64,000 nt of DNA. It comes from Dermanyssus gallinae (lineage: Eukaryota > Arthropoda > Arachnida > Mesostigmata > Dermanyssidae). The notes under the pieces are model-generated. The model was not told the DNA's origin. It did not search any database and saw nothing but the letters and a program-made list of their open reading frames with translations. The stretch spans positions 1-64,000 of the forward strand of contig QVRM01003901.1 in assembly GCA_003439945.1 (NCBI GenBank), given 5' to 3'. Below, piece after piece: positions 30,840 to 43,100 of the stretch (the first letter of the stretch is position 1; every line of letters starts with the position of its first letter). Position numbers and translations under genes: made by a program.

Positions 30840-33800
30840 CTACGACATGGCCTCCGAGGCCTGTAAGGACGTCTCACAATCTCTTCTAGCGAGTGAAGCG
30901 CGTCTTTCCTTCTCTAGGCTGGTTTTTTCTCTGATGATCCGGTCGAGGTATGACGCTCCTTCTCTCCATGATTGGCCTGACGTCAACATCGATGTGATGA
31001 TCGTTTTAGTGTCAGCTCCAGCTAGTACATATTTGGAGGTCTGCCTGAGGTTCGAGAGCCTTGGGCATCCTGCGACCGTGTGGTCCACGTCGTCAGGTTC
31101 CCCAGTTGTGCACAAAACACAGATGTCTGAGTGAGACTTGCCTATTCTCATCATGTACGTTTGGAATTGGCCGTGTCCCGTTACAGCCTGTGTGGCGTAG
31201 AATGATAACGAGCCTTGGCCCGGGCCGTTGTACCATTCCAGTAAGTCACTGACGAGGTGGCGGGTCCAGCCCGCGCGTGAGGATAGGGCACGCCATTCCT
31301 CCGCCCAAGTCTGCATAGTCGCCTCCCTTGCTTCGTTGTAGTCAGTATATCCGTCCCTTCGCTTGGTGCTCCTCTGTCCTGCCAGGAGATCCCATGGGAG
31401 CATTCTGGCTAGTACTAGCGCAGCCTCCGTGCTGACACCCTGCTGACACGTATCGCGATTGATCTTTGAGCCGACCTAAGGAGCTGCCTGTTGCTGATCG
31501 TGCGGAGGGCCATGTCAGCCCACACTGACGCTGCGTATAGTGCCGTGGACTCCGCCGCCGACGCTATCAATATCCTCTTCTCCAAATCCGCGCCTCCCGA
31601 CCGAGGCAGGATTTTAGCCATTGCCCTAGCGATTGTATGCACTTTTTTGGATATGGCCAAGATGTGGGCGCGGCCCGTAAGGCCGGAATCGAGAGTGACT
31701 CCTAGATATTTTGCTGTTTTCGACAGCATGATAGCGTGGCCGTCCAATGTCAAGTGAATGCCGCGAGTGCGTTTGCGACCTGACAGGTAGATTGCCTCAG
31801 TTTTTTCTGGGGCCAGCTGAAGGTTGTTTTGTGCCATCCACCGAGAGACACAGCGCATGGCGTTGTTTGCTGTGGCCTCGAGTATGGTCTCATGGCGTGC
31901 TGTTATAATAAGTGCCAGGTCGTCTGCGTAAGCCAGCGTTTGTGCCCCTGGCGGAAGGTTTGGCAGACGCAGAACATCGTCATATGCCAAATTCCACAGA
32001 GTTGGGCCGAGTATAGACCCCTGCGGGACCCCGGCGGTGATACTAAACGTGCCATGATGTGTCAACAGGTGGCGGTCACTCAGATAGGAGGAGATGATGC
32101 GAACCATATACGGAGGTATATTTCGTCGTTCCATGGCCTAAAGAATTTTCGCCCAGTTGGCGCTGTTGAAGGCGTTTTTGACGTCAAGAAGTATCAGTAA
32201 AACAAACTTCCTGGTGTTGCGCGACGCCCTGGTTTCTTGTCTTGCTTTTTCCAGGATTTCCTCGATAGGGTCGAGTGTCGAGTGACCCTTGCGGAAACCA
32301 TGTTGGTTAGGTGCCAAAGCTTCTGTGTCTTCTATAGCCTTCGTGAGACGCTCTTGGATGATGTTTTCAAAAAGCTTGCCAATAGTGTCTAGAAGGCAAA
32401 TTGGTCTGTAGGTTCCTGGGGTGTGCTTGGGAATCAGCGCCAGAAAGGAGGTCTTCCAGGCAGGTGGGAAGAACCCCTCCCGGAGGAGATGGGTCGCGGT
32501 ATCTGCGACGATTTTCGGATGCTCTCTTGCCATAAGCCGGATCACCCCAGGAGGGACACCGTCAGGACCCGGTGCTTTGCCAGGGGCGAGGCGCTCGGCT
32601 GCCTGAAGGACCTCGTTCTCTGTGACGGGCGGAATGTCTGCTGGGTCTATATTGGTATAAGTTACTGAAGGGCGAGGAGAATGCGACGGGAAGAGTTTCT
32701 TGACTTGGCGGAGAGTTTCTTCTTGTGTTAGAGGGGGTGGAGATGTCTTGAGTTTTTCCCGGACTATCCGATAAGGAATTCCCCAGGGGTCATGTTGTAC
32801 AAAATCGATTAGAGCCCTCCAACATTCCCGTTTCGCTGTCCTGATCTTTTGGCGAAGAGTGTTTCTTGCTGTTCGGTATATGTCTAGTAGTGTATCCTTC
32901 CGGGCCAAGGCAATATGAAGTATGTGCTCGTGTTCACCGTTTCGGAGTCTTCTCGCAAGCCAAGTTCGAGCCCTCGTCAGGGTGCGCTTGGCACGTATGC
33001 ATGCTGAGCGGGCCTCCTTTATCTCGGATGTCCACCATGGTTGTGGGGAGCGTCTACCAGTGCGGTGACGCGGCGGGCCGCCTGCGGCCCTGCACGCCTT
33101 TTTTACTATTTGCGTTAGGTCTTCCGGAGAGGGTTGGGAGTCTTGATACATGCTGAGTTGTGCAGCTATGTAGAGTTTTAGCTTGTTGATGTCTAGATGT
33201 CTCATCTGCCAAGTTTTTCGGCTCGAGGGTGGCTGTCTAGGTGCCCCGTCGTAATCGAAGACTATGTATTGGTGGTCACTGAGCGTTTCGGCGTCTGCGT
33301 CGACTCTTCATCTGTTAATCAGACAAAGGGAAGCATTGTTGGTAAGTGTGAGATCAATGAATGACTCTTGTCGACCTCGGACGAATGTCGGCATGTTCCC
33401 ATCGTTGATTACTGAGAGATCCGAGTTGGCCAGCCAGTCCAGTAGTAGGAGGCCCCGGGACGTGGGAGCGCGAGAGCCCCATAGAGGATGTGCCGCGTTA
33501 AAGTCACCTGTCAGAAGTAGTTGGTGGGGGTTGAGAGATGTAATGAGATCAGTGAGTGATGCGAGGTAGTCGTTAAACTCCTCTAGTGTGCGGTTTGGTG
33601 AGAAATAGCAGGAGAGAACATATGAGCCGCTGCCTAGGTGAATCCATGTGCACCCAGAGCAAGCCCCGTTGCCCGAGACGGAGACTTTTGGGTCCTGTCC
33701 CGTCCACCATATTGCTGTGTCTGCTGCGGAATCAGCATAATGGTTTGCTCGTGTTGATGCAATATTAACATTGGGCTCTGACATGAGGCATAAGGATATC

Positions 33801-33890
33801 TGGTTCTCCTGTACGTACACGTTAAGAGCGTCATGAGCGGCCCGGCAGCGGTTTAAGTTTACTTGTAGGATCTTTATTTTGATAGCTTAG
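30840..33890 (-). pseudogene. Element E ORF2: endonuclease/RT with stops and frameshifts
   Basis: Opens as KIKILQVNLNRC right after the ORF1 stop, without an ATG in the frame. Endonuclease motifs are LMSEPNV, GDFNAAHPLWG and FIDLTL. RT motifs are LALIPKHTPGTYRPI, LLDVKNAFNSANW, GVPQGSILGP and AYADDLALI; a finger (CVLCTTGEPDDVDHTVAGC) follows. Breaks: frameshift near 33300, in-frame TAG at 32138-32140, frameshift near 31410. Confidence 0.85.
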
Positions 33891-36152
33891 TTTTAGATCG
33901 TCTCTGGACCGTCGTCCAGTCTGATCTGTTGTTCTCTCCTGATTCTGCCTCACTTGACGCAGGTGCGACCGGAGGAGTGTCGCTAGAGGTGGCCTCCTTT
34001 TCGACAAGCTCAACCTCCGGTTGGGAGGGGGCCCTTGACCCGGACGGTCCGCCACTAAGCTCCACTCTCTCTGCCTCCGGGCGCTTTGTTGGCATGTGGG
34101 ACTGTTGCCCAGCCTCTGTCCTGCATTTTCGCTCACGGAGTACCAGCTCTCTGCACATCGGGCATGACATCGCATCCGCGCGATGACCCTCAGTATCGCA
34201 GATTATGCACTTCATGCTCGCCGAGGTGCAGTCTCTTGTCTTGTGCCCAATGGTCCCGCAACGCAGACAGAGGGATCCCTCGATGGGTTTCTCAAGTGCG
34301 CAAGCTTCCGCGCGATGGCCAGGGCGCTGGCAGCGGTGGCATATTGGAGGCCTGTACCATAAATCTGGACGACAGTTGCGGCCTGCCAATTTGACTGTCG
34401 TGAGCTTTGACAGACGTCGGGCCAACGGGGCGGGTAATCGCGCCAAGGCGTACCAGCGCCCGTTTCGACCTTGACGGGGTTCGGTAATTGCGACCAAGGA
34501 GTGATCCGTCACTCCTAGGTACGCGGTGAGGTCGGCCTTTATCTGGGACTCGCTCGACAGGGGGTTGATACCCCATAATGCCACCTCTAGGGTAGGGTCA
34601 AATAGCTTGGCAGAGGCCTCCAGTCCCGCGTCGCGGATTTTAGTACTCAGCCGTTCTCCTGCTCCTGGTGTGATTTCACCCAGTCGGATTGCTACGTCCC
34701 CGTTAGATGTCTTCTTCACTTCGCGAATAATAGTGTCCGCCGCAATGTCTGCGTTAAGGTTTTCTCTGACGGTCCGCAGCGTGTCAGCGAAGGTTTTGCC
34801 ATTGCCGACTTTAACTAGTATTGAGGTTGTATGTCTATAGGGGGCGGGTGGAGGTGTTCGTGGCTGGATACTTGGTGGCGATCCGGTGGGCCCTGCTTGA
34901 GCCGTGCGGGTTTTGTGTAGCGCCAGTCTCCCAGGAGTGGGTGATTGAGCCACCAGCATTGCTATTATTCGGTGGAACGTGATGGTGCGCATATCCGGGG
35001 GAACGTAGAGGAGGGGCAGGGTGTCATTCGGAGTTTGGTCTGTCATAAGGAGGATTCGGTGTATAACCGCTTGCATCAGAGTCAAAGATGTTTCATCCGT
35101 AGTGGCATCCTCGTGTTTTGGTGGCAGGATGCCTACTACTAATCGATGTCCTTGCTGGGGGGTAGGCGCGGAGCCGGTGATAGTCTCCACAGCCTCGCCC
35201 AGGACTACGGCAGTGCCGGGAGATGAAGACGTTATGGATAAGCGGCTAGGAGCTTTTGGAAGAATCCTGTGTTCGGAATTTCTCCCTGTCGGACCAGAAG
35301 GCCTCGGATCCCCTTGTGAGTCACGAAGTCTTCCAGTAATAGCGGAACTCTCTGAGTCGCTGTGACCGGCCATGGAAGCTTCGCTACTCGCAGGTAGTCT
35401 TCCGCTGTTTGAGCGTTTGGTATCTGCTCGTCCAAATGTGCCTGATGGGCCGCATTTGTTTCTGCCGCGCATTTGGGGCATTCGCCCACGGACAACTCTA
35501 GGGGAGGAAGCCCCGCCTCCGCACTTTTGTTCCTCGCGCTTAATGCCGCGTCCCTTTCCTCCTTAGCGGCGTTAACGAGATCAAGAGCCTCGTCACGTTG
35601 GGCTACAAGCAACGCCAGCTCCTGTTGCATCTTGAACTGGCGTTGGTCCGCGCCAAGCCGGGCTTCCCGTAACGCCGTCAGGATTGTCTCGGCCGCCGAT
35701 TGCACCTCGCGGAGGTCGAGTTGTATCTTTTGCGATAGGTATTTGAGTTCCTTAAGGGTGTTCCTTGGCTCGCAGTGGATCGCAATATTAGCGCAGTCCT
35801 CAGCAAGAGCATCATAGGCGTCTTCAAAGGCTTGTCGGGCCTCCTCGTCTACTCCGGAAGCACGGTGTCTAAGTCGGGGGCTGAGAGGGGGTGGAGTGTC
35901 TGCTTGCCGTTTGCGGGTGTTGGTGGGTCCGGCGTGGTCATGGTTCGTTTCGGCAAGCACCAAGTCGGTGACCATTTCTTCAGGGTTGGGGTCGAGGGCG
36001 GGCTGTGTAGGGACATTGCGAGTTTCGCCAGGTAGACGGAGTAAGGTTTCTTTGGTGGTCAGAGAAGGGTCGGCGCGCATAGCGCTAGAGATGGGGGCAA
36101 GAAGGTCCTGTTGCCGAAGCGACTTGGGGGTTGGGGAGCGTTGTGACGGCAT
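33874..36152 (-). pseudogene. Element E ORF1: coiled coil and zinc knuckles, one frameshift
   Basis: Starts at ATG 36152 (MPSQRSPTPKSL). A coiled-coil segment (DLREVQSAAETILTAL, QQELALLVAQRDEAL) is followed by a frameshift near 35240. The distal frame carries three knuckles: CHRCQRPGHRAEAC, CLRCGTIGHKTRDC and CIICDTEGHRADAMSC. It ends at 33874, abutting ORF2. Confidence 0.82.
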
Positions 36153-36674
36153 CGTTCCGGCCGATCACCTCCTAAGAGGGAGGAGGTGATCGGGAAGAGC
36201 TTGTTGTTCTCCGTCCAACGATGTCTCGCTCGCTGTTGTGTCGTGATCAGAAGCAGTCTATTGCTGAGATGGGCCTGCCAAGTACGTCACCGGAGATATG
36301 CTCAGACGACTGTAGTAACTCGTGCTGGCTCTTACGGCCCGTATGGAAAGCTCGGCTCACCTTGGCTGGGATGGCAATGTCTATTTGGCAAGAGATGCCC
36401 TTTCTGCGATTGTATCCGGTGTGTAGGGCTGCGTAGGTGACCTCGCCGGGTGGGCTGCACCCGTGGCGCCGCCCTGGTGGTCGGAATCGAAACTAACTCT
36501 TACCACTGCGCTGGACACCGCCAAAGGCAACGGACGCGTTTGTGGTAGCTCCAGACACCCAGTAACACGACACCGCACAGACACTTATCACCAGATCACC
36601 AAATTCACTCGAAATCCGTCTCGAAAACACACGGGAGCGCGTGACCGCACTCGACGACTGTCAGCAGACGACTT

Positions 36675-36707
36675 AACCTAACCTAACCGAACCTAACCTA
36701 ACCTAAC
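36675..36707 (-). repeat. Telomeric TTAGG tract between E and F
   Basis: CCTAA units with one CCGAA on the + strand, ending CCTAAC before T13 (36708-36720). Confidence 0.9.
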
Positions 36708-39700
36708 TTTTTTTTTTTTTAAATATATAAAGAAGAGAACGGGCAAATGCATTTGCGCAGACCTAACCTTACCACCGCAAAGCGGTTCATTGTAAGGAAA
36801 AGTACTGTGGGACTCGGAGGCTGGAACCTAGTTCTGATACCTAAGCCTCCCCTACCCACTAAACCCGTCTTCCCCGCAGCCATACCCCTCGGTCGCTATT
36901 TGCATTCCTTCAATGGGTATAACCGCGCGTACTCTTTGTCTTCCTAGGCGCTGGTCTCTTCTGCGCTGGCCTGGTCTCTTTTGGCCTTAGACAATTGTGT
37001 CAGTACTGCCAACCTGCTCACGCTGCCTTTCCAAATTCTCTTTTGTCGTCATGATCTTCTTCGCCATAAAGGACACACTTTCCCAGTTGGCTTCATTAAG
37101 AAGCGCGTACTGAACGAGATTCTCCGGTGTGATTGCTTCCGTTCCTATCGAGACAGCCAGTAGCCGCCTCTCTGACTCGAACCGTGCACATCGGAACATT
37201 GTGTGTTCCGCCGCATCCTCTTCCTCACCGTCACAGAGTAAGCAGAGTGGGGACAAGGCTCTGCAAAATCTGTGAAGATAGGCTTGAAAACAACCGTGGC
37301 CGCTTAGTACCTGCACTAAGTGATACGTTGTTTCGTCATGGCCTCGTTCGTGCCAAGCTCGTAGGTCGGGAATTAGACGTTTTGTCCACCTGCCACCGCC
37401 AGGCTCGTCGGCATCCCATTTCCTTTGCAACGTCTCCAACATATCAATTTCTTCCTCTTCTTCAGATAAGGCATTGTTTGCGTCAAATTCTCCATGTTTT
37501 TCTTTCCATTTTTTGGCGTGTCTTGCAATTGTGATTTCCCACGGCGTTGCCCTGGCTAGCGCAAATGCTGCCATCGCGCCTACCGTTCGATACGCTCTCG
37601 CCGTTCGCAGGGCCGATCTGCGTTGTGCGCTGCGTAACTTCTTTCTTAGCCTTTGGCCTCCTCGTGCTAGGGCAGTGGAGCCCCACACCGGAGAAGCGTA
37701 CAGCACAATAGAGTCAACCACTGTGGCCAGTAGACGCCGGCGGTTTTCTCCAGCACCGCCCAGTCTGGGCAAAATCTTTGCTAAGTCCTGCGAGACTTTT
37801 CCGGCCCGGGCAACTACTGCGTGCACGTGTTTGACAAATGTCATGCCTTCATCCAGCACCATCCCGAGGTATTTTGCAGTTTTTTTTGTATGGGCGACTA
37901 CCTCCCCGTTTAAACGAATAGCCAGTTTCCGCATTCTTTTTCTTCCTTTGAGCACCAGTGCTTCAGTCTTGTGGCTAGCCAGTCGTAGTTGGTGTTCTTC
38001 TAACCAATGATTAACCCGCGTAAGCGCAATTTCTGCTCTCTGCTCCAACTCCTCAGCCGTCTTAGCTCTAATCACTAGTGCTAAGTCGTCGGCATATGCA
38101 ACTGTTATTGTCTCTGGCGGAAGGTCTGGCAACCGTAGAACTCCGTCGTACGCCACATTCCAAAGAATCGGGCCAAGGATAGAGCCCTGAGGAACGCCTG
38201 TAGTCATTGGTTTCTCTTGACTTTTGTTTCCCTAAGTGATAACACGCTGACTTAAGTAGCTGTTAATCACCCGTCTCAGGTAAGATGATATGCCCTTTTT
38301 TTGAAGGGCTTCTCTGATAACACTCCACGGCATTGAGTTAAATGCGTTGCTGATGTCAAGCAATACAACCAACACCGCTCCCCTTGTCTTTAACGATTTA
38401 CTCCGTTCTGCTTCGGCCACTTGCATCACTCGCTCGATTGCCATTAACGTCGACCGCCCTCGACGAAAACCGTACTGCTCCTTTAAGAGCAGGTCATTTT
38501 CTTCTAGTTCCTTGACGAGTCTGTTGGCTATCACTCTTTTAAAAACTTTTCCTACAGTACTTAGCAGACATATTGGCCTCAGAGAGGAGGGATCATCAGC
38601 GGGCTTGCCGGGTTTTGGTATGAGAACTACCCTAGCCCGTTTCCATTCTTCCGGAAACACTCCACTTGCTAAAATTCTATCTGCCACCTTACGCATGCAT
38701 TCAGTGGCTTCCATGCCCAGAGCTCTAATCAACCCAGCCGGGATTCTATCTAGACCAGGTGCTTTACCCCCTTTCTTAGTCGTTGCTTCGATAATCTCAG
38801 CATTTGCAACCGGAGGCGGATAGGCGTTTTCTTCTAAGCCAAAGTCACTTGTAGAATTTAGCCTGTTTTCTATCGCGTCAGGAAACAGTCTCGTAATTGC
38901 TGCATTTTGCAACTCCTCAGACGGACGTGTATGTAAACTCGAAAGCATTGCTTTGAGCTTTCCCGTAACGATTTTGTATCCAAGTCCCCATGGGTTGGTT
39001 TCGACCTCATCACCTAGCGCCCGCCAAGCTCGTTCCTTACTCTTCTTGATCAGCCACTTTAAACTTCGCCGGGCATACCGAAGCTGTTCTAGCTTTGTCT
39101 GGCAGTCTTCTTCGCTGTTGTTTTCTGCTCTTAGCGCTCAGTAGTACGTGCGACGAGTTTTTGTACACCACCGCCTGGCTTTAGCAATTACAGGCGTCCA
39201 CCAGAATTTTAGACGGCGCCTTCGCCCTCTTCCTGCACTTTCGCCAAGGTGTTTCTCAGACCACGCCGCTTCGCATGCCTCTCGCACCGCCCTCATTAGC
39301 TCTACGGCCGAAGGCGTAATGCCGGTTGTATGTCCAAGTTTTTGACGTACTTTATTTCTAAAAATGTTTTCATTGATATTCCTCCACCCAGTTGGCTGAG
39401 GTTCTGACTCGCTTGCGCCTTCTCTTAACTTTCCGCCTACTTGGAACGTAATGTATCGGTGATCGCTAAGACTTTCCACGTCTTCAAGCACTCGCCAGCT
39501 GTCCAGTTTAAAATTCTCGGAGATCATTGTTATATCGACAATGGACTCTTGACCCGTGGTTCTTTGAAATGTTGGCGCAGAGCCCTCGTTGGCTACTATC
39601 AGCCCAGCGGATGCCGCCCAGTCTGATAACTCTTCCCCTCTTTTGTCCCAGTGTGTCGCCCCCCACTCTAGAGACTTAGCATTAAAATCCCCCGCCACTA

Positions 39701-40079
39701 ACGCAGGCCCCATACGGTCTGCTCTAAGCAAATTGGTCAATTTGTCCAAGAACTCCTGAAATTCTTCAAATGAGCGGTTTGGTGAGAAGTAGCAGCTGTA
39801 GAAACTCTCCCCGCTTTCGAGTCTTATCCACGTGACACCCTCAACACTTCCAAATTTTTCTACAGCAATGTTTTTGCTTACCACCCACACTGCTGAATCA
39901 CCTCTCTCGTCAACAAGCCATCCTCTGTTGCGGGCAACTGTCCTATTCGGTTCCGAAACCAGACATACATTGACACCTAGGGAAGACACCGTTTGCTCTA
40001 AGAGATCGTGTGCAGCCGCGCACCTATTCAGGTTGATTTGGAGTATTATAAATTATATTATTATCAATATTACTCCAAA
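36708..40079 (-). mobile_element. Element F: 5'-truncated R1-clade copy, third subfamily
   Basis: Carries poly(A), 3' UTR and nearly all of ORF2; ORF1 and 5' UTR are absent. The 5' end forms a fold-back (see inverted repeat 40030-40095) before the CCTAA repeats. It is very similar to G. Confidence 0.87.
36987..40046 (-). pseudogene. Element F ORF2: endonuclease/RT with two in-frame stops
   Basis: One frame runs from ILQINLNRC to the end, with only two stops: TGA at 39138-39140 and TAG at about 38232-38234 (where G has TGG). Motifs are intact: SEPNRTVA, GDFNAKSLEWG, LSDHRYITF, VVLIPKPGKPADD, LLDISNAFNSM, GVPQGSILGP, AYADDLALV and a finger (CLLCDGEEEDAAEHTMFRC). The TGA is shared with G. Confidence 0.85.
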
Positions 40080-40095
40080 TACTCCAAATCAACCT
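40030..40095. repeat. 18-bp inverted repeat at the 5' end of element F
   Basis: Arms 40030-40047 and 40078-40095 are exact reverse complements around a 30-base AT-rich spacer. The left arm is element sequence (start of ORF2). The right arm is an antisense copy that runs straight into the CCTAA repeats, sharing the bases aacct with them. Confidence 0.85.
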
Positions 40096-40104
40096 AACCT
40101 AACC
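40091..40104 (-). repeat. Telomeric TTAGG tract between F and G
   Basis: Short: aacctaacctaacc on the + strand, then T21 (40105-40125), the poly(A) of G. Confidence 0.85.
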
Positions 40105-43100
40105 TTTTTTTTTTTTTTTTTTTTTAAATATCAAGAAGAGAACGGGCAAATGCATTTGCGCAGACCTAACCTTACCACCGCAAAGCGGTTCATTGTAAGG
40201 AAAAGTACTGTGGGACTCGGAGGCTGGAACCTAGTTCTGATACCTAAGCCTCCCCTACCCACTAAACCCGTCTTCCCCGCAGCCATACCCCTCGGTCGCT
40301 ATTTGCATTCCTTCAATGGGTATAACCGCGCGTACTCTTTGTCTTCCTAGGCGCTGGTCTCTTCTGCGCTGGCCTGGTCTCTTTTGGCCTTAGACAATTG
40401 TGTCAGTACTGCCAACCTGCTCACGCTGCCCTTCCAAATTCTCTTTTGTCGTCATGATCTTCTTCGCCATAAAGGACACACTTTCCCAGTTGGCTTCATT
40501 AAGAAGCGCGTACTGAACGAGATTCTCCGGTGTGATTGCTTCCGTCCCTAGCGAGACAGCCAGTAGCCGCCTCTCTGCCTCGAAGCGTGCACATTGGAAC
40601 ACTGTGTGTTTCGCCGTATCCTCTTCCTCACTGTCACAGAGTAAACAGAGTGGAAGAAGGGCCCTGCAAAACCTGTGGAGATAGGCTTGAAAACAACCGT
40701 GGCCGCTCAGTACCTGCACTAAGTGGTACGTTGTTTCGCCATGGCCTTGTTCGTGCCAAGCTCGTAGGTCGGGCATTAGGCGTTTTGTCCACCTGCCACC
40801 GCCAGGTCCGTCGGCATCCCACTCCCTCTGCAACGTCTCTAACATATCAACTTCTTCCTCTTCTTCTGATAAGGCATTGTATGCGTCAAGTTCCCCATGT
40901 TTTTCTTTCCATTTTTTTGGCGTGTCTTGCAATTGTGATTCACCACGGCGTTGCCCTGGCTAGCGCTGCCATCGCGCCTACCGTTCGATACGCTCTCGCC
41001 GTTCGCAGGGCCGATCTGCGTTGTACCCTGCGTAGCTTTTTTCTTAGCCTCTTCCCCCCCCCCGTGCTAGGGCAGTGGTGCCCCACACCGGAGAGGCATA
41101 CAGCACGATGGAGTCGACCACTGTGGCCAGTAATCGCCGGCGGTTTTCTTTAGCACCGCCAAGTCTGGGCAAAATCTTTGCTAAGTCCTGCGAGATTTTT
41201 CCGGTTCGGGCAGCTCCTGCGTGCACGTGTTTGACAAATGTCATGCCCTCATCCAGCACCACCCCGAGGTATTTTGCAGTTTTCTTTGTATGGGCGACTA
41301 CCTCCCCGTTTAAACGAATAGCCAATTTCCGCATTATTTTTCTTCCTTTAAGCACCAGGGCTTCAGTCTTGTGGCTAGCCAGTCGTAGTTGGTGTTCTTC
41401 CAACCCCGATTAACCCGCGTGAGCGCAACTTCTGCCCTCTGCTCCAACTCCTCAGCCGTCTTAGCTCTAATCACTAGTGCCAAGTCGTCGGCATATGCAA
41501 CTGTTATCGTCCCTGGGGGAAGACCTGGCAACCGTAGAACCCCGTCGTACGCCACATTCTAAAGAATTGGGCCAAGGATAGAGCCCTGAGGAACGCCTGT
41601 AGACATTGGTTTCTCTTGACCTTTGCTTCCCCAAGTGATAACCCGCTGACTTAAATAGCTGTTAATCACCCGTCTCAGGTAAGATGATATGCCCTTTTTT
41701 CGAAGGGCCTCTTTGATTACACTCCACGGCATTAAGTTAAATGCATTGCTAATGTCAAACAAGACAACCAACACCGCTCCTCTTGTCTTTAGCGATTTAC
41801 TCCGTTCTTCCTCGGCCACTTGCATCACTCGCTCGATTGCCATTAGAGTCGACCGCCCTCGACGAAAACCGTACTGCTCCTTCGAGAACAGGTCATTTTC
41901 TTCCAGCCCTTTGTCGAGTCTGTTGGCTATCACTCTTTCAAAAACTTTTTCTACTGTACTTAGCAGACATTTTAGCTTCAGAGAAGAAGGATCTTTAGCG
42001 GACTTGCCGGGCTTTGGTATGAGGACTACCCTAGCCCGTTTCCATTATTCCGGGAACATTCGACTTGCTAAAATTATATCTGCTACCTTACGCATGTAGT
42101 CAGTGGCTTCCATACCCAGAGCTCTGATTAACCCTGCCGGGATTCCATTTGGGCCAGGTGCTTTACCCTCTTTCCTAGTCGTTGCTTCGATAATCTCAGC
42201 ATTTGTGACCGAAGGCGGATAGACGTTTTCTTCTAAGCCGAAATCATTTGTAGAGGTTAGCCTGTTCTCTATCGCGTCAGGGAATAGTCTCGTAATTGCT
42301 GCATTTTGCAACTCCTCAGGCAGACGTGTATGTAAACTCGAAAGCATTGCCTTGAGCTTTCCCGTAACGATTTTGTATCCAAGTCCCCATGGGTTGGTTT
42401 CGACCTCATCACCCAGGGCCCGTCACGCTCGTTCCTTACTCTTCTTGATCAGCCACTTTAAACTTCTCCAGGCATACCGAATCTGTTCTAGTTTTGTCTG
42501 GCAGTCTTCTTCGCTGCTGTTTTGTGCTCTTAGCGCTCAGTAGTACGTGCGGCGAGTTTTCGTACACTACCGCCTGGCTTCAGCAATTGCAGGCGTCCAC
42601 CAAAGTTTTGGACGGCGCTTTCGCTCTCCTCCTGCACCTTTGCCAAGGCGGCTCGCAGGCGACGCTGCATCGCATGCCTCCCGCACTGCCCTCAATAGCT
42701 CTGCGGCCGAAGCCGTAATGCCGGTTGTATTTCCAAGTTTTTGACGTACCTCATTTCTGAAAATTTTCTCATTGATCTTTCTCCACCCAGTTGGCTGAGG
42801 TTCTGAGTCGCTCGCGCCTTCTCTTAGCTGTCCGCCTACTTGGAACGTAATGTTTCGGTGATCGCTAAGACTCTCCACGCTTTCCTCCACTCCAGACCCG
42901 TGGTTCTTTGAAATGTTGGCACAGAGCCCTTGTTGGATACTATCAGTCCAGCGGATGCCGCCCAGTCTTATAACTCTTCCCCTCTTTTGTGCCAGTTTGC
43001 CGCCCCCAACTCTGGAGACTTACTATTAAAATTCCCCGCCACTAACACAGACCTCATACGGCCTGCCCTAAGCAAATCCGTCAATTTGTCCAAGAACTCC

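Larger units (their letters stand above)
30626..36674 (-). mobile_element. Element E: distant R1-clade subfamily, full-length but decayed
   Basis: About 6 kb on the minus strand, from a 5' end next to CCTAA repeats (36675) to a T12 at 30626-30637. Its 5' UTR shows no similarity to that of A, B or C, and the ORF proteins are the most diverged in the array, yet it sits in the same orientation between the same repeats. The 3' UTR keeps a weak version of the shared boxes (gtgggactc, cccactaaa, ttcaagg). Confidence 0.88.

Noticed and set aside
13041..40104. Regularly spaced repeats that could suggest a CRISPR-like array
   Set aside because: The repeats are 5-base telomeric units in a eukaryotic context separated by kilobase-long retrotransposons.
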